Source: Ulota crispa
Lineage: Eukaryota > Streptophyta > Bryopsida > Orthotrichales > Orthotrichaceae
Assembly: GCA_963920765.1 (NCBI GenBank)
Contig: OY987249.1
Span: 12,896,817 to 12,960,816, forward strand
Direction of reading: 5' to 3'
Length of the DNA: 64,000 nt
Each line of letters opens with the position of its first letter. Position 1 is the stretch's first letter. Below are positions 47,916 to 62,424 of this stretch, in pieces. A model generated the notes under the pieces. It had not been told where the DNA came from and ran no database searches. It worked only from the letters and a program-made list of their open reading frames with translations. The position numbers were made by a program, and so were the translations under genes.

Positions 47916-49012
47916 CATTCGCACTCAGCCTTTACAAATAGCGCTGTTAAATCACAAGAGTGGCTCTCCTTTTTTTCAATAGAGGTGTATTGCCTGAGAG
48001 TCAGGAAAGCCAGGTTTTAAAAACCAAAGTTTTAGTTAAGGGCTGGCTGTTCATACATGGTGTGTGAAGTGACGTGACCTGCTACGTCAGTGCTGTCAGG
48101 TGGCATGTAATCATAAAATTAAGGGGGGGGGGGGTTCACACATAACATTGTACCTTTTGTAAAACTTGCCGTTGTGGTGACGGCCTATCATTGGCATTGT
48201 CATCTTCTCCTTTAACTTGCACGCACACTTCAAAGAGCCCCGCATCTTTCTACTTGTTGCGCTTTTGTTGTGTCGTTGTTGCGTTCTTTAGGTGTTGCAT
48301 TGTGTCGCTCTTGCGGTAATTGCTGCTGAGGTGTGAGGTCCAAATTTGTTGAGTTTGTGGCACACCTCCTTCCGCGTTTTCAGAAGACTATCGCTGCGTT
48401 TTTTTTAAGAGAAATCCATATTGCGCTGAGCACATTTGAGTGCAATTGGTTTACATTTGATTGTTCTATGTTTGTGCTGGCGCGCGTTCTGCTTTGCCTA
48501 TACAGGTGCGGTTCCCAGCGGCATGTCCAATCATTTTTCCTACTTCTTGTGTTTGTCCTTTGAATTTGGGTGTCTGTCCTCCTACAAATTTCCAATTTTT
48601 TGCCTTTGTCGTTTACAATTCCAAGTTTTGGGGTGTCTGCGGTCTCATTTGTAGAGAGTGAGAAGGTAGAGTTTGTCCTCATAGGAAAATTGGGATTTGC
48701 TAGGTTGAATGCGGCAAGGAAATTGGAATTCGATGGGTTTGACTATGTGAAATTTTTGTGAACAACGTCTTCTTTGATCCAGCAATTGATTTTTGGTTTC
48801 ATTATGGGTGTGATTGGGTTGTGGTTTATGGATAGGGTTCCCACGTTTTAGTCTTTCAGATATGGATACTAATGCCAGTACCAAACCGGCAGTGGCAATG
48901 TGTTTGTGGCTTTTGCTGCAAATCTTGACCATTTGATATGGGGATCTTGTTCCTGCTCCTAGGACTGCCGACGACAACTTTGGTGATTGTTTGGATCAGA
49001 TTCACTACAAGG
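47916..49012. other. Gene-less stretch between NOP2 region and CACTA element
   Basis: Includes an 11-base G run near 48,123-48,133. From ~48,150 to 48,960 the composition is more T/G-rich, with several overlapping short frames, but none shows a family resemblance. It might contain an unrecognised leader or gene fragment. Confidence 0.35.
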
Positions 49013-52000
49013 GAACATGGTGTTTAGCAACACAAAATTGACAAAAGTGTGCCCACTTTGACAAAAGTGCATATTTCAAAAAAGTTTTGGTCAATGGGTC
49101 TTCAATTTCACTTTATTCTCTGTCAATGAGGATTTAGTAGAACGGCGTGACAAATGAGCCTATAAAAGGCAGTGGGATCCACAGGCATTAATTACTTATG
49201 AGAGGGTCAATGGTTTTTTTCATTGTAGTACATAGGATTCACTTTACCAAGACACCCAGGCATTAGAGACAAGTGTGAAAAGGGTCTTCACATGTTCCCA
49301 AGGAGATGGGCATTCACATCCCTCTGATCTATAACTAAAATTAATTGTGCCTTCAGTATAATTTATGGTACACTAAAAGACCTGGTCTTGGATTCTTGCT
49401 GGCCACTGCTATATTGCAATAATGATTCCTACAACAAAGCAATGTCCAATAAGAACCAACCGCTAGTTGATGAATAGCCAAATGAAATGAAAAAAAACCA
49501 TTTGCAATTTACAAACTTCATCTAAAATCTAGTCAAACATCTTTAAAAAGTTTACTTACGATATGATGTAGAGATAATAATCAAAAGAGCTTCTTTGTAA
49601 ACCGGTACAATACAGGAATTGAAGAAAATCTATGGAATATCTCAAATAGTTCTCGGACCCTACAACCAAGCATTTCATTGTGAACTTCTGACTTCATAGA
49701 GGCATCAACCTCCCCTCTCCATAGTCGCCGCTATTGTAGCTGTTTTCAATAGATTCAAATGAATTGTCCTCACTTGTACGACCTTCTACTATGTGCCTAG
49801 TGCTGTTATGAAACTGTGTCCATTCTTCGAGGATGCGTACATGACCGCCGCTTGCAGGTCCTGTTGTGGCATTGTCACCGCCTCTACTTTCTCTTTTAGA
49901 CTAGCCGAAACTTTCATTTTCTTGAATGTTGACATCGCTATCTTCTTCTTCAACAGTCCTGCACTAAATGTCATCGTCATTCTGTGATGCTCTCCGTCCC
50001 CCACGGCCTTGTTGACCTCCTCCTTGTCTCTAACATTGTCTGCCACCCTGGGTTCCTGTTCCATCTGGTTTTCCTTGCCAATTGCCTCGACTCGACGGTC
50101 AGCCTCTCCCTCTACTAGATCTAACCAACCTAGTCCGTCCATCGACAAATTCTTCATGTGCCATGAGAGTTTGCCCTATCAAAGGCGGAACTATAGGCTC
50201 CTCTTCCACATCAGTGTTAGGACGTAATCCTGCAAAATTGGCATCTGCTCCCATATGAAACAAGTTTTTGCCTAAGATGTCCTCGGTGTCTGGGGTCACC
50301 TGTTTGCCACACACCTCTTTCCTTAATATAACTCTCTAGCTTGATCCCACACTCGCTTGCAAATATAACACCTGCTTGCACTGACTAGGGAAACAAAAAC
50401 TATCATAGGAAGCACTTCCAAATCTTCTATCATAATTGACTAGTGTAAAATCCCACTTGTCCTTCTTCACTACTGCATTTTCCCCTACATTATTTGTTTT
50501 AACAAAATCGCAAACAAGGACCACAAGAGAAAGCCTCCTATAATGAAACTCAAGTATCTCCTCAATGTGACCTACATACTTTACATTTGCACATACCGGG
50601 TTTGAATCCTTCATTCCATTTAGACAGACTTGTTCAAATGTTGCAACAACACCACTATTTACTATTCGTAGCAACTGCTCAACATTAATGATTTGCAGAT
50701 GGTTACCGTAAGCAACCATGGATTTGTATGCAGTGGCTATGAGTAACAGACCTCTCGATGTGTCCTTCACATCTGCAGCAACAACATTTCTTGCTTCTTC
50801 ATCTTCCCTTATCTCATCAACCACCCACTATGCAAAGTCTGGCAACAATTGAAGATTCAGAGGGTACGCATATACTGCCCTTCTTCCTTCTCGCCAATGT
50901 TGAATTTGAAATTGCAGCCTCCCCTCCTCTCAATGCCGTATTTCTTCTTGGTACCTCCTACAGTCAGAGAATGTTCTAAGAAATAACAATAGGATTTCTT
51001 GACCTCAATGTTTTCCGTGATTTCCCTTTGCACTTTATTAACATGCGGTACCCAGTCAAAATGAAATCCCTCTCATCCAACAACAAATACCATCTGATTT
51101 TAATATACCGTACAAATATTAGTATGAAGACTTCCAAGACATTCTGATACAGTTAGGCTCCGGCAATGCGCACGTTCGTTATCTCAGCAATGCTACAACA
51201 CATCGGCATTTCCTATTGCTTAAGTCCTCATGTTTGCTGCATTAAAATAATGATCATACCTTCCCACATAAAATTTTACTATGATTTTTCCCATGACAAA
51301 TAAAAACTGGCAGTATGTTCTCACCAACCAAAATTGTACAATATCTATCCCTTAATACCACTGAATTGCAAATCTGCGGAAAAAATTCAACTCCTACGGC
51401 CCAAATTGAACCACTTATTATCCACATTACATGTGAAACACATACTTAACACATGCTCGAACAAAAGCAAACCCACAAACATTGACCAATAAGATAAAAA
51501 CATTAAAATATTCAAAAAATCTTGTACACGGGTACTTAAACATGAATAACTCAATTACATGTCTTGAAAACCAGAAAACCGAATAGTCACTAACTCCGGA
51601 AATTACAAAACCTGCAAACCTGGCTTGTCTCAATCCCGAAATCCAATAATTGTTCAATGACAGTGCTTTCAACCAATAAACACTACAGTTTTTGTCTTCG
51701 CTTGAAGATATATGTGACACATGAAATTTTGCAACCAAAGAACACGCCCCAAAAATTCACATTCACCGTAACTTTGACTTCAATATTCTCTTTGTTTGAC
51801 AGCATATTATGGTTTTGGCAATCCCACACATCCTAAATTGCACCTAGTACTCAATTGTTACAACAATAGCCTGAGAACAAGATCTGGGAAATACTTGAGA
51901 TTCTTTGGTAGATTTCCATCAATTACTGTATTGCACCAGTTTCTCATGGAGCTCTTTTGGTTATTTTCTCTATTTCATACTATAAGTTGAAATTTTAAAT

Positions 52001-52673
52001 ATGTTTGACCGAATTTAAGACTAAGTTTGTAAAGTGCAAACAATTTTTCCTCAATTTAATTGGCTATTTTTGAACTACCGGTCCGTTCTTCCAGGACCTT
52101 GCTTCACACACTTCAGTGACGGCATCACCACCATCAGGTTTGCTTCACTTTATTCTTGTTGTTCATAAATAAAATATTCACTTATTCTCTCAACGTCCTC
52201 ATAGTTATATGTTACCCTCATCAGACTGACATGTATGCTCTACCTCCCTTCCCTCATAACATAAATAGTTTTGCATAGATGCTATCATTCCCTTTCTGAA
52301 TTTCTTTCATAGCCATAGTAATTGACATAGAAAACAAATAAGTGTTCTAGAACTCCACCTTTATATTGTTCTTTTATAAAAACTAGACACTGAATGCAAA
52401 TCCTGAGAACGCAATCTTATAACATTACCTCACCCTCAACGCCCTCGCTTTTTATGGAAACTACAATATGGGAAAAAGAAAACATCTTTAAAATAAAAAA
52501 CCTTACCTTCTATAATCTTCCATGTGCATTGTGTTCTTTTGAACAAAGGCATGAATCATATTTTGAAAGTTTAGAGTCATAAGGCGGTCTCTCTTTCCTT
52601 TTTCTTCCAGTTTTTCATCAGTCATGTTGGGCTCTTCATCTTCATCCCATGCCTTCTTCGTTGTCAATGTGTA

Positions 52674-53261
52674 CTAGGATAAGTACTCGGTCAAGAATCC
52701 AATAGATTCTTCATGCAAGTACCCATATGCCATGCTACCTTCAGGTTTAGCCTTGTTCTTGATGTAGCCTTTCAAAACTTTCATGAACCTCTCAAATGAG
52801 AACATCCAACGGGTTTGAACAGGCCCGCACAGAAACAACTCTTCCACCAAATGTATGGGTAGATGCAACATAATCACAAATGTAGAAGGTGGTAGCTCCT
52901 TCTCCAAGCTGCATATGGTTTTGGCTACTTCCTCTAGCAATACCTCTTTTTGCAAAACATCCACCACCTTTGCTAAGAGCTTACAAAATATTCTGTTGAT
53001 TTTCATCATAGCACCAACAACAAAATGATCTCCTATATTTCTTAAACAAAGTGGCAATACCCGCTCCAACAAAACGTGGTAGTTGTGCATTTTCAAGCCA
53101 CGCAATTTTCCATCATGTATCTTGTCATCAAATGGGCTCACATAGTTTGATGGGAATCTTATTCCCCTCAATGTAGACAGGAATTGCTCTTGATGTTGCC
53201 TAGATAATACAAAAGGTGAGTCGGGCATGAAGAAAGTTCTTCCATCCACATTTGCTTGCAA
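52674..53261 (-). other. DUF4218 segment of the CACTA transposase
   Basis: A 195-codon continuous segment with the family landmarks HNYHVLLERVLPLCLRN, LPIHLVEELFLCGPVQTRWM and NKAKPEGSMAYGYLHEE. It is the longest intact block of the transposase and the best anchor for classification. An in-frame TAG separates it from a short Lys/Glu-rich continuation. Confidence 0.85.
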
Positions 53262-53474
53262 GTGCAGATGCGGTCAAATATTCCATGCTCGCATGTCCTC
53301 CTTGCATTTAATACCATTTGTCTTGCCAAATAATGTCCACACTAAATTGTCGCACAAATTCTTTTCACAATCCGAGTGTGTGACGAATAGGAAGACCCTG
53401 CACACAACATGTATTCCAGAATTGTCATATTTGAAAAAATCTCAAATATTGTTGCCCTTCATAGAAGCATAAAC

Positions 53475-56126
53475 AATACCACAAAATAGTCAAATTCATT
53501 GAATACCCTACACTGATTATTGTAACGCTCACAATGACAAGACTACATGTGGTATGCATCATTCAGACCTGCATAGTGAAAGATATGGAAAAAAGGGAAA
53601 CCTAATGTTCCTGAACCTTGTCACTTTCTTTAATTCTAACCAATATTGCACTAGAACTCTCAAAACATTACATTTCTAGTGCCTATATGAAACACGTTAC
53701 ATTGACATTACAACAATATTAAATCTTCATTAGAATAGACTTCCTCATCATTGTAAGCTTTTCACAACAAAAACATCATTGTCACGCGGCATATTACTGT
53801 ACATATTGAGGAATTCCCAATATTCCACACTATTGGAACAACAATACTTGCGAGGACAGGGTTTCGCCATTTAACAATCTCTATAGTTCATATCAGGCAT
53901 GCTAACCACATATGTCTAAAACGGAACACAAGCGCTTTTTCTGTGTGGCCTGTGTGCGACAGTTATGAATTCCTCACCCACTATGCCCACAACAACTAAG
54001 GTAGGAGACTCAAATTTGGAGCATGCTCTAAAATGAAGCATCTCCTCAAATGTACTGTTTCAATACATCTTGATTTTCATAACCCTTCACAATTATACAG
54101 CTAATGTACATTTGAGGAGGTGATTCATTTTAGAGCCCTATGGCCTTTTCACTTCAAATATTAATAACTAATTCCACAAAGTTCCAAAAAATATCAAACA
54201 ACTTGGGTTAGATGCCAATTCTTCTTGTCTTTTAAGGAAAGTTCACTAAAAAGCATTTTCAAGAGTTTCACCTACCCAAAATTTCAGTTTCAACCCTTAT
54301 ATGCTCCATTTATGAGCCTCCTACCTTACGACTGCTTGACATGGCTCTATAAGACAAAACCTCTTAAGTCAACAAAAAAATTAGCATTTACTAACAATTA
54401 GAATGAGACATTTTAGAGTCGGAATAGGTCAATGTCAAAAGTATATCTTTGCACTACAATGGTTTTCTCATTCTTTAAAGTTTGTCATAGATAGACAATT
54501 TTCTAGAAAGTCAAAGTAAGGCATTATGATGACATAATCATTGCTTAACTCCGGACTAACAATTATACTTCAATTATTCTCCTGGCAATGTAATTCCTAC
54601 ATGTCAACCACAACACCCAACATTGAAGTTGTAAAAGTCATATTGTTGATAATTTAAAAGCAACATTTTCTATCAGGACATAGTAACCAAACAATGCACA
54701 AACTATTATTCATGCCAGTTATTCTTACCCAAATTCCATTCATATACGATTACCTTTATGCCATGGACAATGACCTCCATTGTACAGTATAACGTTTATA
54801 ATAAGATTATTGAAACACAGAAATCTTCTTCATATTTGTGATTACCTTTGTTGACGTGCCGTCATCCATACATTCATGGATTTGAGCCATTTGTGTAAAA
54901 AGTAATTCAACATTGCAAGTTGTGATTGGAATTATATAGTTTGTATAGAATATCAACAACACTTCCGGCAAGTTCTACCAACTTCAAGTATGCTTACAGA
55001 GAGATAAAAATTCAATGACAACTTCTCTATACATTGATATACATTCCATAAGAGTGTCATGTGTATTAATAATAGTTGGTCATTGCACTACATGGTTTTT
55101 TGCTAATTGTCAATTCCCATGAAAGGGTAAAGTAAATCTTCCAATACCAAAGGCATATACATTATGCAAAAAATTATTTTAACTGTGACGTAAACATTTT
55201 CCTAACGCTATAGGGGAGATTCACTGCAACATTCCTAAGTTTTTTAGATTCAGAGTTAACACTGCATTCAGTATAAACCCAGTCATTGTCATCCATCAAT
55301 TATGTACGTTTTGGATAATTCTACCACAATAGTCTTTTTAAATATATAGAAAACTATTTAGTAATATAGCAACAGACATCCGAGACGGTTGCTTGTGTCT
55401 TATAGTACATATAAAATTACAATCCCATTCGCTCCTCTCTGTCATACTGACAAAGGGAGGTCACATGAACACTACCCATTCCTGAATTACATTCTGACAG
55501 TTTTGTGTTCATGTTCGTAATTAACATATTTTTAAACACCACTAGACATCACTTTAGGAGATGAAGGCATGCTCTACCTAAGATAGTTTAGACGATGCAC
55601 AACCCTCAGTTTATTGTCAAATTGGCTAGTAACTACGGTAACATAGCAATTCAATAGCGTCCTTCATGTTCATATGACCATTTGACACTAGTAAGTTATG
55701 TGTAAAGAATTAGCTTCATTGACATAAGTAGAGCAAATTGTCATTTTGATGAAATTATGAAGTATTTCATTGCTTATTTCATGAACTACACTTGTACACA
55801 GCATATCTGTGAATGACACAAAAGAAATTTCAGAGTACTATTTTTTACAATCTACTACTGACTTAACAATAACTAAACGTAACTTAATAGTGCTTCCTAC
55901 ATATGAATAATTAATTGAATGTAAGACCTGATAATTTTTTTTGCAATTCTATATATGTGAAGGTGATAGTTCATCCAAAACAAGAATTGAATGTACGCTG
56001 ATGTGCATCCTCAAAATATGGGGGACATTTTGGGCCATAAAGGCTTTACAACAGTGTTTCATGTATTGGTATTACATTATCACTGAATACAAAAATGACA
56101 CCATATTATGAGCATTTGTAATTCAT
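53475..56126. other. Non-coding interior of the CACTA element
   Basis: 2.6 kb of AT-rich sequence between the tnp2 and DUF4218 coding blocks with no recognised domain. The part of the transposase normally following LPY (the HNLDVMHIEKN region) was not found here, so it is either in diverged exons or deleted. Long introns or nested insertions are possible. Confidence 0.4.
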
Positions 56127-59100
56127 TCATGTCCCTCTGCCATTGTTACTACAAGCCTCTTTGTCATTGACGGTGATCTTAGTACTCAGAGGCAACATCA
56201 TGTAATTGTCCATGTTAAAGGTATTGTTACAGATTGATTTCAAAAGAATATGACTGTGAGTTTCAGAAATACAAAGAAAACCAAGGACTGTTAGTGACAA
56301 GCACTTCAAGTAATCTTGAACTTATATGTACAAATAGCTATGTTGTCATGTGCTTGCACTCTGCTCCGGATAATTCAGTAGTCACTAAATTTTCCTACAC
56401 TAAACACTTGTTAGAGGGCACAACATCAGAATATTTTATAAATGCAAGAGAACATTATTATTATTACATGTCCCCCCTTCTTTGTAATATATAGAACATA
56501 CTTTTTAGGCATCGCTTCTTCTGTTGAAAGTACTTTGCTTTTCTAGTAACAAAGACTTGCAACAGCACTAGTGCTGCCATTATAACTTTATAAAAATTGA
56601 CATCCAAATTCCTTCATTTTGTAATAAAATCAGATATATAGCAATTTCTTAAACAATGCAGAATTTCATATGTACTTGTGCAACATGTAAGTCATCTACG
56701 TAGCAGTACATGACACTTACCAATCAATAAGGAAGTTTGTATAACAAGTTGAGCCGTTTCAAGCCTGTTATCTTCACTGAATTGTGCCTTCCGTTACGGC
56801 GTCCACCTAGGGATAGATATGACTCCCTCCAAGCAGCTTGAAAACATATCATCTGCCCCGACTGTCGTGGAAGTGCAATGTCGTGATTCGAGGAACCATT
56901 GAATGTAGTTTGTGCTCCCCTCCAACAATGGTTATGTCTTAGCCACTTACAACTGCCTAGGTATACCACTTTGTTAGCTTCTCTCGAGTGTTCAGCGTAA
57001 GTTCCTTCCCTACAAACTGGACAACTTGCAAATCCTTTCCTTGTTTGCCCCAAAATCAGCGTATAGGCTGGGAAGTTGTTCACCGTCCACATCAAAATCC
57101 CCCTCATATTGAATACTCTTTGCGCTCCTTCTTCCTTGACATATCCATTGCTTGTACACCTACCCATAGCTTCTTCAGGTCATGGACAACTAGTTGCATG
57201 AATATGTCAATTGTATCATCAGATGGTGAGGTAGGACCTAGTATTATCAAAACTAAAGACATGAAGAATTTTTTTAGTGACCAAGTACGGTGGCAAATTA
57301 TACATCACCATAAGGACAGGCCACACAGATTATTTACTTGACTACATGCTATGAGGGTTTACACCATCCAGTGAGAGACCCAATCTCACATTTCTAGAGT
57401 CGTTGCTGAAACTTGGATACTTCATATCCACATAACTCCAATGCGGAGTGTCCACAACAAAACGCATCTTCCCGTTCTGCAAGTGGTTCCCTTGGTGCCA
57501 CTGTAGTAGCTTAGCAATCTCTGGGCAACGGTAGAGTCGCCTTAGTCTTTTAATAATGGAAAAATAATGTAGCACTTGGACAAGAACAAAGGTGGAGCCT
57601 TGGATGTACCTAGATTTTTGGCATTGTGGACATTGTTGAAGATGTACATTAGCCTTCCAATACAATGTTTTCCCACATTTGCAAGTATGAATGGTCTCAT
57701 GGGATAAACCCAGTTTCACCAAAAGGGAATTCAGCTCATTTGAGCTTTTTGGACATAGATTAGGTTTGGGCAAGACGTCAATTTTAAGAAAATTCAGTAG
57801 CTCGTCAAGGTAATGGTGACTCAAAGAGAATAGTGTACATAAAGACATGAGTATGATGGAGAACTATAAGGAACTTATTGTGGAACCTAGAAATAATGGC
57901 TTTGATGATTGACAAAGAAGATCTTCCAGAAACTCCAATTGGTCGGCCTCCTTGTCAGCATCAAAAACGTTGTTGAAATCCAATACAGCATCATCATCTT
58001 CAGTGGAGTTACTATGAATTTTGTCTGCCTTGCAGAAGTAGTTTTTGGCCATTTCCTTGAGGTTCACAAATGTGTTGTGGTTCATGTCCGCCAAATTCTT
58101 GTATTCCTCCTCCTCTAGCATGGAATCCTCTCCTTCAAAGACTTGATTGTGGCTGTGGACAGCATTTGCTATAGACAAGGAACCAGGTCTATTTCCCTAC
58201 ATTGCAATACTAATCATTGTATAAAATTACATAGATAATAACGAGATTTAATTAATTTCACAAAATTTGGGAGAATTTGGCAAATTGAATATTTCATAAT
58301 GTAATGATCTCTAGACTAAAGTGGAGCATTATGCTTTACAATAATAGAAATAGAATGAACTGAAGAATGAATGATAGTGTCGTAAGATTAAACCCTGAAC
58401 CAAAAGTGCAATCGACCTCTTGTACTCAATCCAGCATTACTTGCTTCTACAAATATGCTTCAACAACAACTCTTGCACACGTTTGTTACTAGTTGTAATG
58501 AGAATGAAATTAGCAATCCGCTTATAATGATAGTCATACGCTCTCGTCACATAAAAAATTGGGCAAACGGAATGTTCATATTTTATTGATTGAATGAGAA
58601 CATACATTTCTAGGTACTCATCCAATTCATGTTTGCACTTTATCAGTCAGATGCTAGTTCAACTATTTGTGGACCACTTGTATAATATATTTGAAAAGCC
58701 TGGCAATCTCTGCAATTCTTTAGGGCAATTGGGGTTACTAATATCATTATTCCCTCTACTATCAACTATTGAATTCTAGCAATGTTTGGAATTAAAAAAT
58801 AAAATAAGTAATGTGGTCACTTGACAGAAGTGACAGTCATGTTGACCACGTCCAACGCATTTGTACATTGCATGACCAAGGTGTATTTTCATAACAAACA
58901 AAAATGTAATGGGCTGTTCTAAGAACAATGTTAAAATCTTTTGTGCATTCATGAAATTCACATCTCACAATATCAGAGATCAGTTCTTGAAATGCAGAAG
59001 AAGAAGCTTACTAGTAGGGGCTTGTCTAAGGTCTTGTCTTGGCCAAACCGGCAATGGTGCCTCTTGACAATGAGAATGCTTTGTCTTTTAAAACCATGAC

Positions 59101-59251
59101 ACTTTTTGCATGCACAAGGATATCTTTGAATTCCTTGTCTTGCAGCTATAGCATGCTCAATATGGTAGGCCGCGTTAAGTTGGTCCGCCATTTTTGTGAT
59201 AGCAGACAAGTATGGCATGATAGGGAATTACGCACTACATTATAGTGAATG

Positions 59252-59288
<37 letters not shown>
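59252..59288 (+). repeat. Poly-A tract of ~37 bases
   Basis: An uninterrupted A run preceded by the short palindrome CACTACATTATAGTG (59,232-59,246). It could be a slippage-prone homopolymer or the tail of a retroposed sequence. No target duplication was recognised. Confidence 0.8.
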
Positions 59289-59289
<1 letters not shown>

Positions 59290-59290
<1 letters not shown>

Positions 59291-62290
59291 ACTGCTTCAT
59301 GATGGTCACTGTGACAGCAATACCATATTTTTCCAAAACATGTTCATTACATAGGATTTGCATACTGAGGTAATTGAACGAAAGATGAGATGTAGGAAAA
59401 GCAATGACATTTTCAATATCCCAAGTATTTCAACTATTAAACATTACAATTGTTCATCTGGAAGTAGACGTTTCCACATAGTAACATTGGGAAGGTTACC
59501 TATGCTTTAACATACACTAAAAGTCTTTGCAATAATGGATTACACAAAAAATTGACTACACAGATTATGTGATACAGTACTATAGTACTTTCAGGGTCAG
59601 ACGGGAATTCCATGTCTTAAGATTCAAATGTCATTGCTTGTAATATGAGGGATCTTAGTGTAATAAATGAAAAAGTAAGTTTTAGCTAACATCACTATAA
59701 AATAATGCAACGATAATGATAAATGAAATAAAGTAGGCAGACAATACTCCAAACGGGGCCACAATATTGGAATTTTCAATATGTCAAACTTCACAAAGTA
59801 GCATCAATTTGTAATACGAAACAATAATTTTTCAAAATCATGTGACAATTGCTTACATGGAAGAATTTCTTCTTTGCCGCCAATCCGTGTTGAACTGCAC
59901 TAAGGTCGGGGTTAAAGATCTATACTTCAAAAATTGGTCTGCCACCATGTGAAACAAAGGTGAAGATATAATTCCAAACAGAATTCACTTTCAACAGCCT
60001 CAACTCTGATTTGCACAAGGTTTACAGAATGTTGAACCAATAATTGTACCGTGATGCCTAACCTATACAATGCTTGCAAGCAATACATTTTGACCTAATG
60101 AAATACGGTGCTGAAGATCTCAAACCCGGTTATGAAAAATGAAGATGTTGTGTACTCACAGGTTCAAGTCGGAGGACGTATAGTAAGGCGGAATTGGCAA
60201 TTCTGTAAGTGATTCTAGAGGAAGTAGTGGTGGATAGTAACAAGGAAACCCTAATTACAGTCTTCCACTTCCTACCATCCAGTGAAGCCAATTTATCTAT
60301 TCACCGACTACAAATCGTAGCTTTGTATAGAATTACAATGTAAGCTGTGAACTATCATTTGCGGTAATGATGATGAATTGAAGTGTACCTGCACAACTAA
60401 TGGCAACTGTGGATGAATGGTTGCATAGTTTGAATTTTTTTATCGTTCACTATTTTTAAAGGGAATTCATCGGTGAACACGTGGCGGTTTATTTTTTTCA
60501 CCATGTGTGGAGGAAATAACTAGTTTCTACCATCAAAAATATAAATTTCATAAATTTGAATTCATAGTTGGACTTTGAGACAATGATTTAGTGCAGGAGC
60601 GAAGAAACTATTTGCGATTCAACAACAACTATAGAAGAAGTACATGTACAAGTACAGGGTTTCACTTTTGTATCAATGGTGCTTGAACAAAGAAGCCGCT
60701 TGAAATATCGTGCTCTAGAAGAGATGACCTAAAGCTAAACCCAAATCGAATAGTGACCACAAATTGAAATATTGTTGATGTCTAGTTCAAGGTTTTTTTT
60801 TCTGCCTTAATTTTGCCATGTTGCACCCAAAAAAAATGACTAAAATACATCAAGTAAAATGCCAAAAAACTTGGATGACATTGTGACAAGGCTTGGTTTT
60901 TTTTTCCAGGATGAAATTGTCAAACTGTGGATGACATCGTGACAAGACTTTTTTTTTTAAATGGATGAAATTGTCAAATTATGGATGAAAATCAAATTAC
61001 AGACATGTGATATGTAATATTGTGACGTTCTTTGTTCAACATGTGGATGAATGTTGAGATTTGAGGCAGCGCTATAACATTTTAAATTGCGAGTTTTAGA
61101 ATTTAATAAACAGTGAAAAAAGTAGTCAAGATATGGTTTATATTTACATCTACCCTATGTTATACAAAATGTAATGAACTACCAGGTTCTCTTACGGTTG
61201 AGTTGACACCTGTTGTGGAAAACATTATTTTAGCGTTTATCATCATTGACAAACGTCAATAGGACATACTAAGCTTAATGAAAACATCGTCTCGTAATTG
61301 AGTAGAACCTAATTTTCATTTTAGTTGTCCTCTGCACTCCACAAAGAACTCGTTTCCGCTCTGTCATTCAACTTTTATCCCCACGATAAACTACTTGGCA
61401 AGTATTTTGGAAAGTAGATGTTAGGTGCATGCCGCCATCAGTATGGGCTTTTTCAAAGTTACCCCGTAATTGGCATGAGTGGTAATTGGGGCAACCACTA
61501 ATTGAAGTAGGGCATTGATGATGAATTGCATTTTGTAGTGGGGAAAGAATGATCTAGAAACCTATGATTTTGAAATTAGGAACTACTGCAATGACTCACT
61601 ATGGAGAGTCCCTTAGAAGATGGGGCAACTGTAAATGCACTTCTCTCAATTCTCATCTTCTTCAACTGTGGGAATACATGGCTATCACCTGTGATTTTGT
61701 GTGAACTACATTTGGAGGTGAGCGCTACTACATAAGACTGCGTAATTTTCAATATTCAAGACTGTTGTTTGATCTTTGTTGCATCAATTATAGTTATTAT
61801 TGTTTCATCCTTCATTGTTTTTCATACCAAATATGCTGATTTTTTTTGTTGAAATGAGTGAAGATAAGGGTATTCTGATGTGAAATTACTCAAGGTTATC
61901 AAACTTAGTGTTGTTCAACTGACAGGATTAAAGTAGGACATGTAAAAACTTTCAAAGAAGTATGGGAACGGAGGAGACTATAATTTTGTTAAACACAATA
62001 AGCGCTCAATTTTGTTAAAGATTCTATGTAGTCATGCATGTATGTGCTTTGTTTGCATTGTTAAGTAGTTCTTAACCCAAAAAATTGCAGATGAACTATT
62101 GATGAAGTATGGCATCTGAGATAGGAGAAAGACATAGTGCTTAAAGGAAGCGTAACCATCATTTGTAATAAAATGCAGACATCTTTGTCTCAGCAAGCAA
62201 CGATACTGACGACACGTGCAATGTGGTACAGCAAGTAGGGGAAAAATAGTTCTTACTTTTTCTTTAAGTCTTACTACAGGACATTGTGTA
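59290..62290. other. AT-rich gene-less stretch
   Basis: No coding region was recognised. Two related phrases, GGATGACATTGTGACAAGGCTT and GGATGACATCGTGACAAGACTT, near 60,875 and 60,930 are a small local duplication. Confidence 0.4.
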
Positions 62291-62294
62291 GCTT

Positions 62295-62424
62295 GTACAT
62301 AGTGTTCATCTAATATTATTGTACGTAGTGTTCATCTAATATTATTGTACGTAGTGTTCATCTAATATTATTGTACGTAGTGTTCATCTAATATTATTGT
62401 ACGTAGTGTTCATCTAATATTATT
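62295..62424. repeat. 26-bp tandem array, five units
   Basis: The unit GTACGTAGTGTTCATCTAAT plus ATTATT is repeated five times. The first copy has one change (GTACAT). The other four are identical, suggesting recent slippage or amplification. Confidence 0.95.

Larger units (their letters stand above)
49789..59218 (-). pseudogene. Degenerate CACTA transposase (tnp2/TnpD type)
   Basis: Reading leftwards: a Cys-rich zinc-knuckle-like N-terminus (YPCACKKCHGFKRQ, near 59,120); an acidic linker at 58,178-57,864; Transposase_21 at ~57,848-56,724, with HTCKCGKTLYWK, CPQCQKSRYI, LGLSLDGVNPHSM, then FNMRGILMWTVNNFPAY and CPVCREGT; DUF4218 at 53,261-52,674 with GLKMHNYHVLLERVLPLCLR, MLHLPIHLVEELFLCGPVQ and RWMFSFERFMKVLKGYIKN; and DUF4216 at 50,824-50,336 with DKWDFTLVNYDRR. 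The acidic C-terminal part runs to ~49,789. In-frame stops occur at ~57,864, ~57,342, ~52,674 and ~50,830, with frameshifts between 57,342 and 57,110, so it is not functional. Introns are likely but mostly unresolved. Confidence 0.85.
49013..59300 (-). mobile_element. CACTA (En/Spm-like) DNA transposon, far end unresolved
   Basis: The plus strand at 49,013 reads CACTACAAGGGAACATGG, a classic CACTA terminus, followed by repeated TTGACAAAAGTG phrases (49,045-49,090) suited to subterminal binding sites. Inside, the minus strand encodes the diagnostic order Transposase_21, DUF4218, DUF4216 (see pseudogene). Candidate right ends (TTTTGTAGTG at ~61,533; several TAGTG sites up to 63.8 kb) lack a matching flanking ATT and subterminal similarity, so the right boundary given is only the end of the transposase coding region. 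Confidence 0.75.

Noticed and set aside
49789..50314. Independent small gene upstream of the CACTA terminus
   Set aside because: Same strand and immediately downstream of DUF4216, with a low-complexity charged composition. Best read as the transposase C-terminal region, broken by frameshifts.
61533..61542. TTTTGTAGTG as the right end of the CACTA element
   Set aside because: Only ~8 bases match the terminus, the flank is GGG and not ATT, and the adjoining sequence does not resemble the left subterminal repeats.
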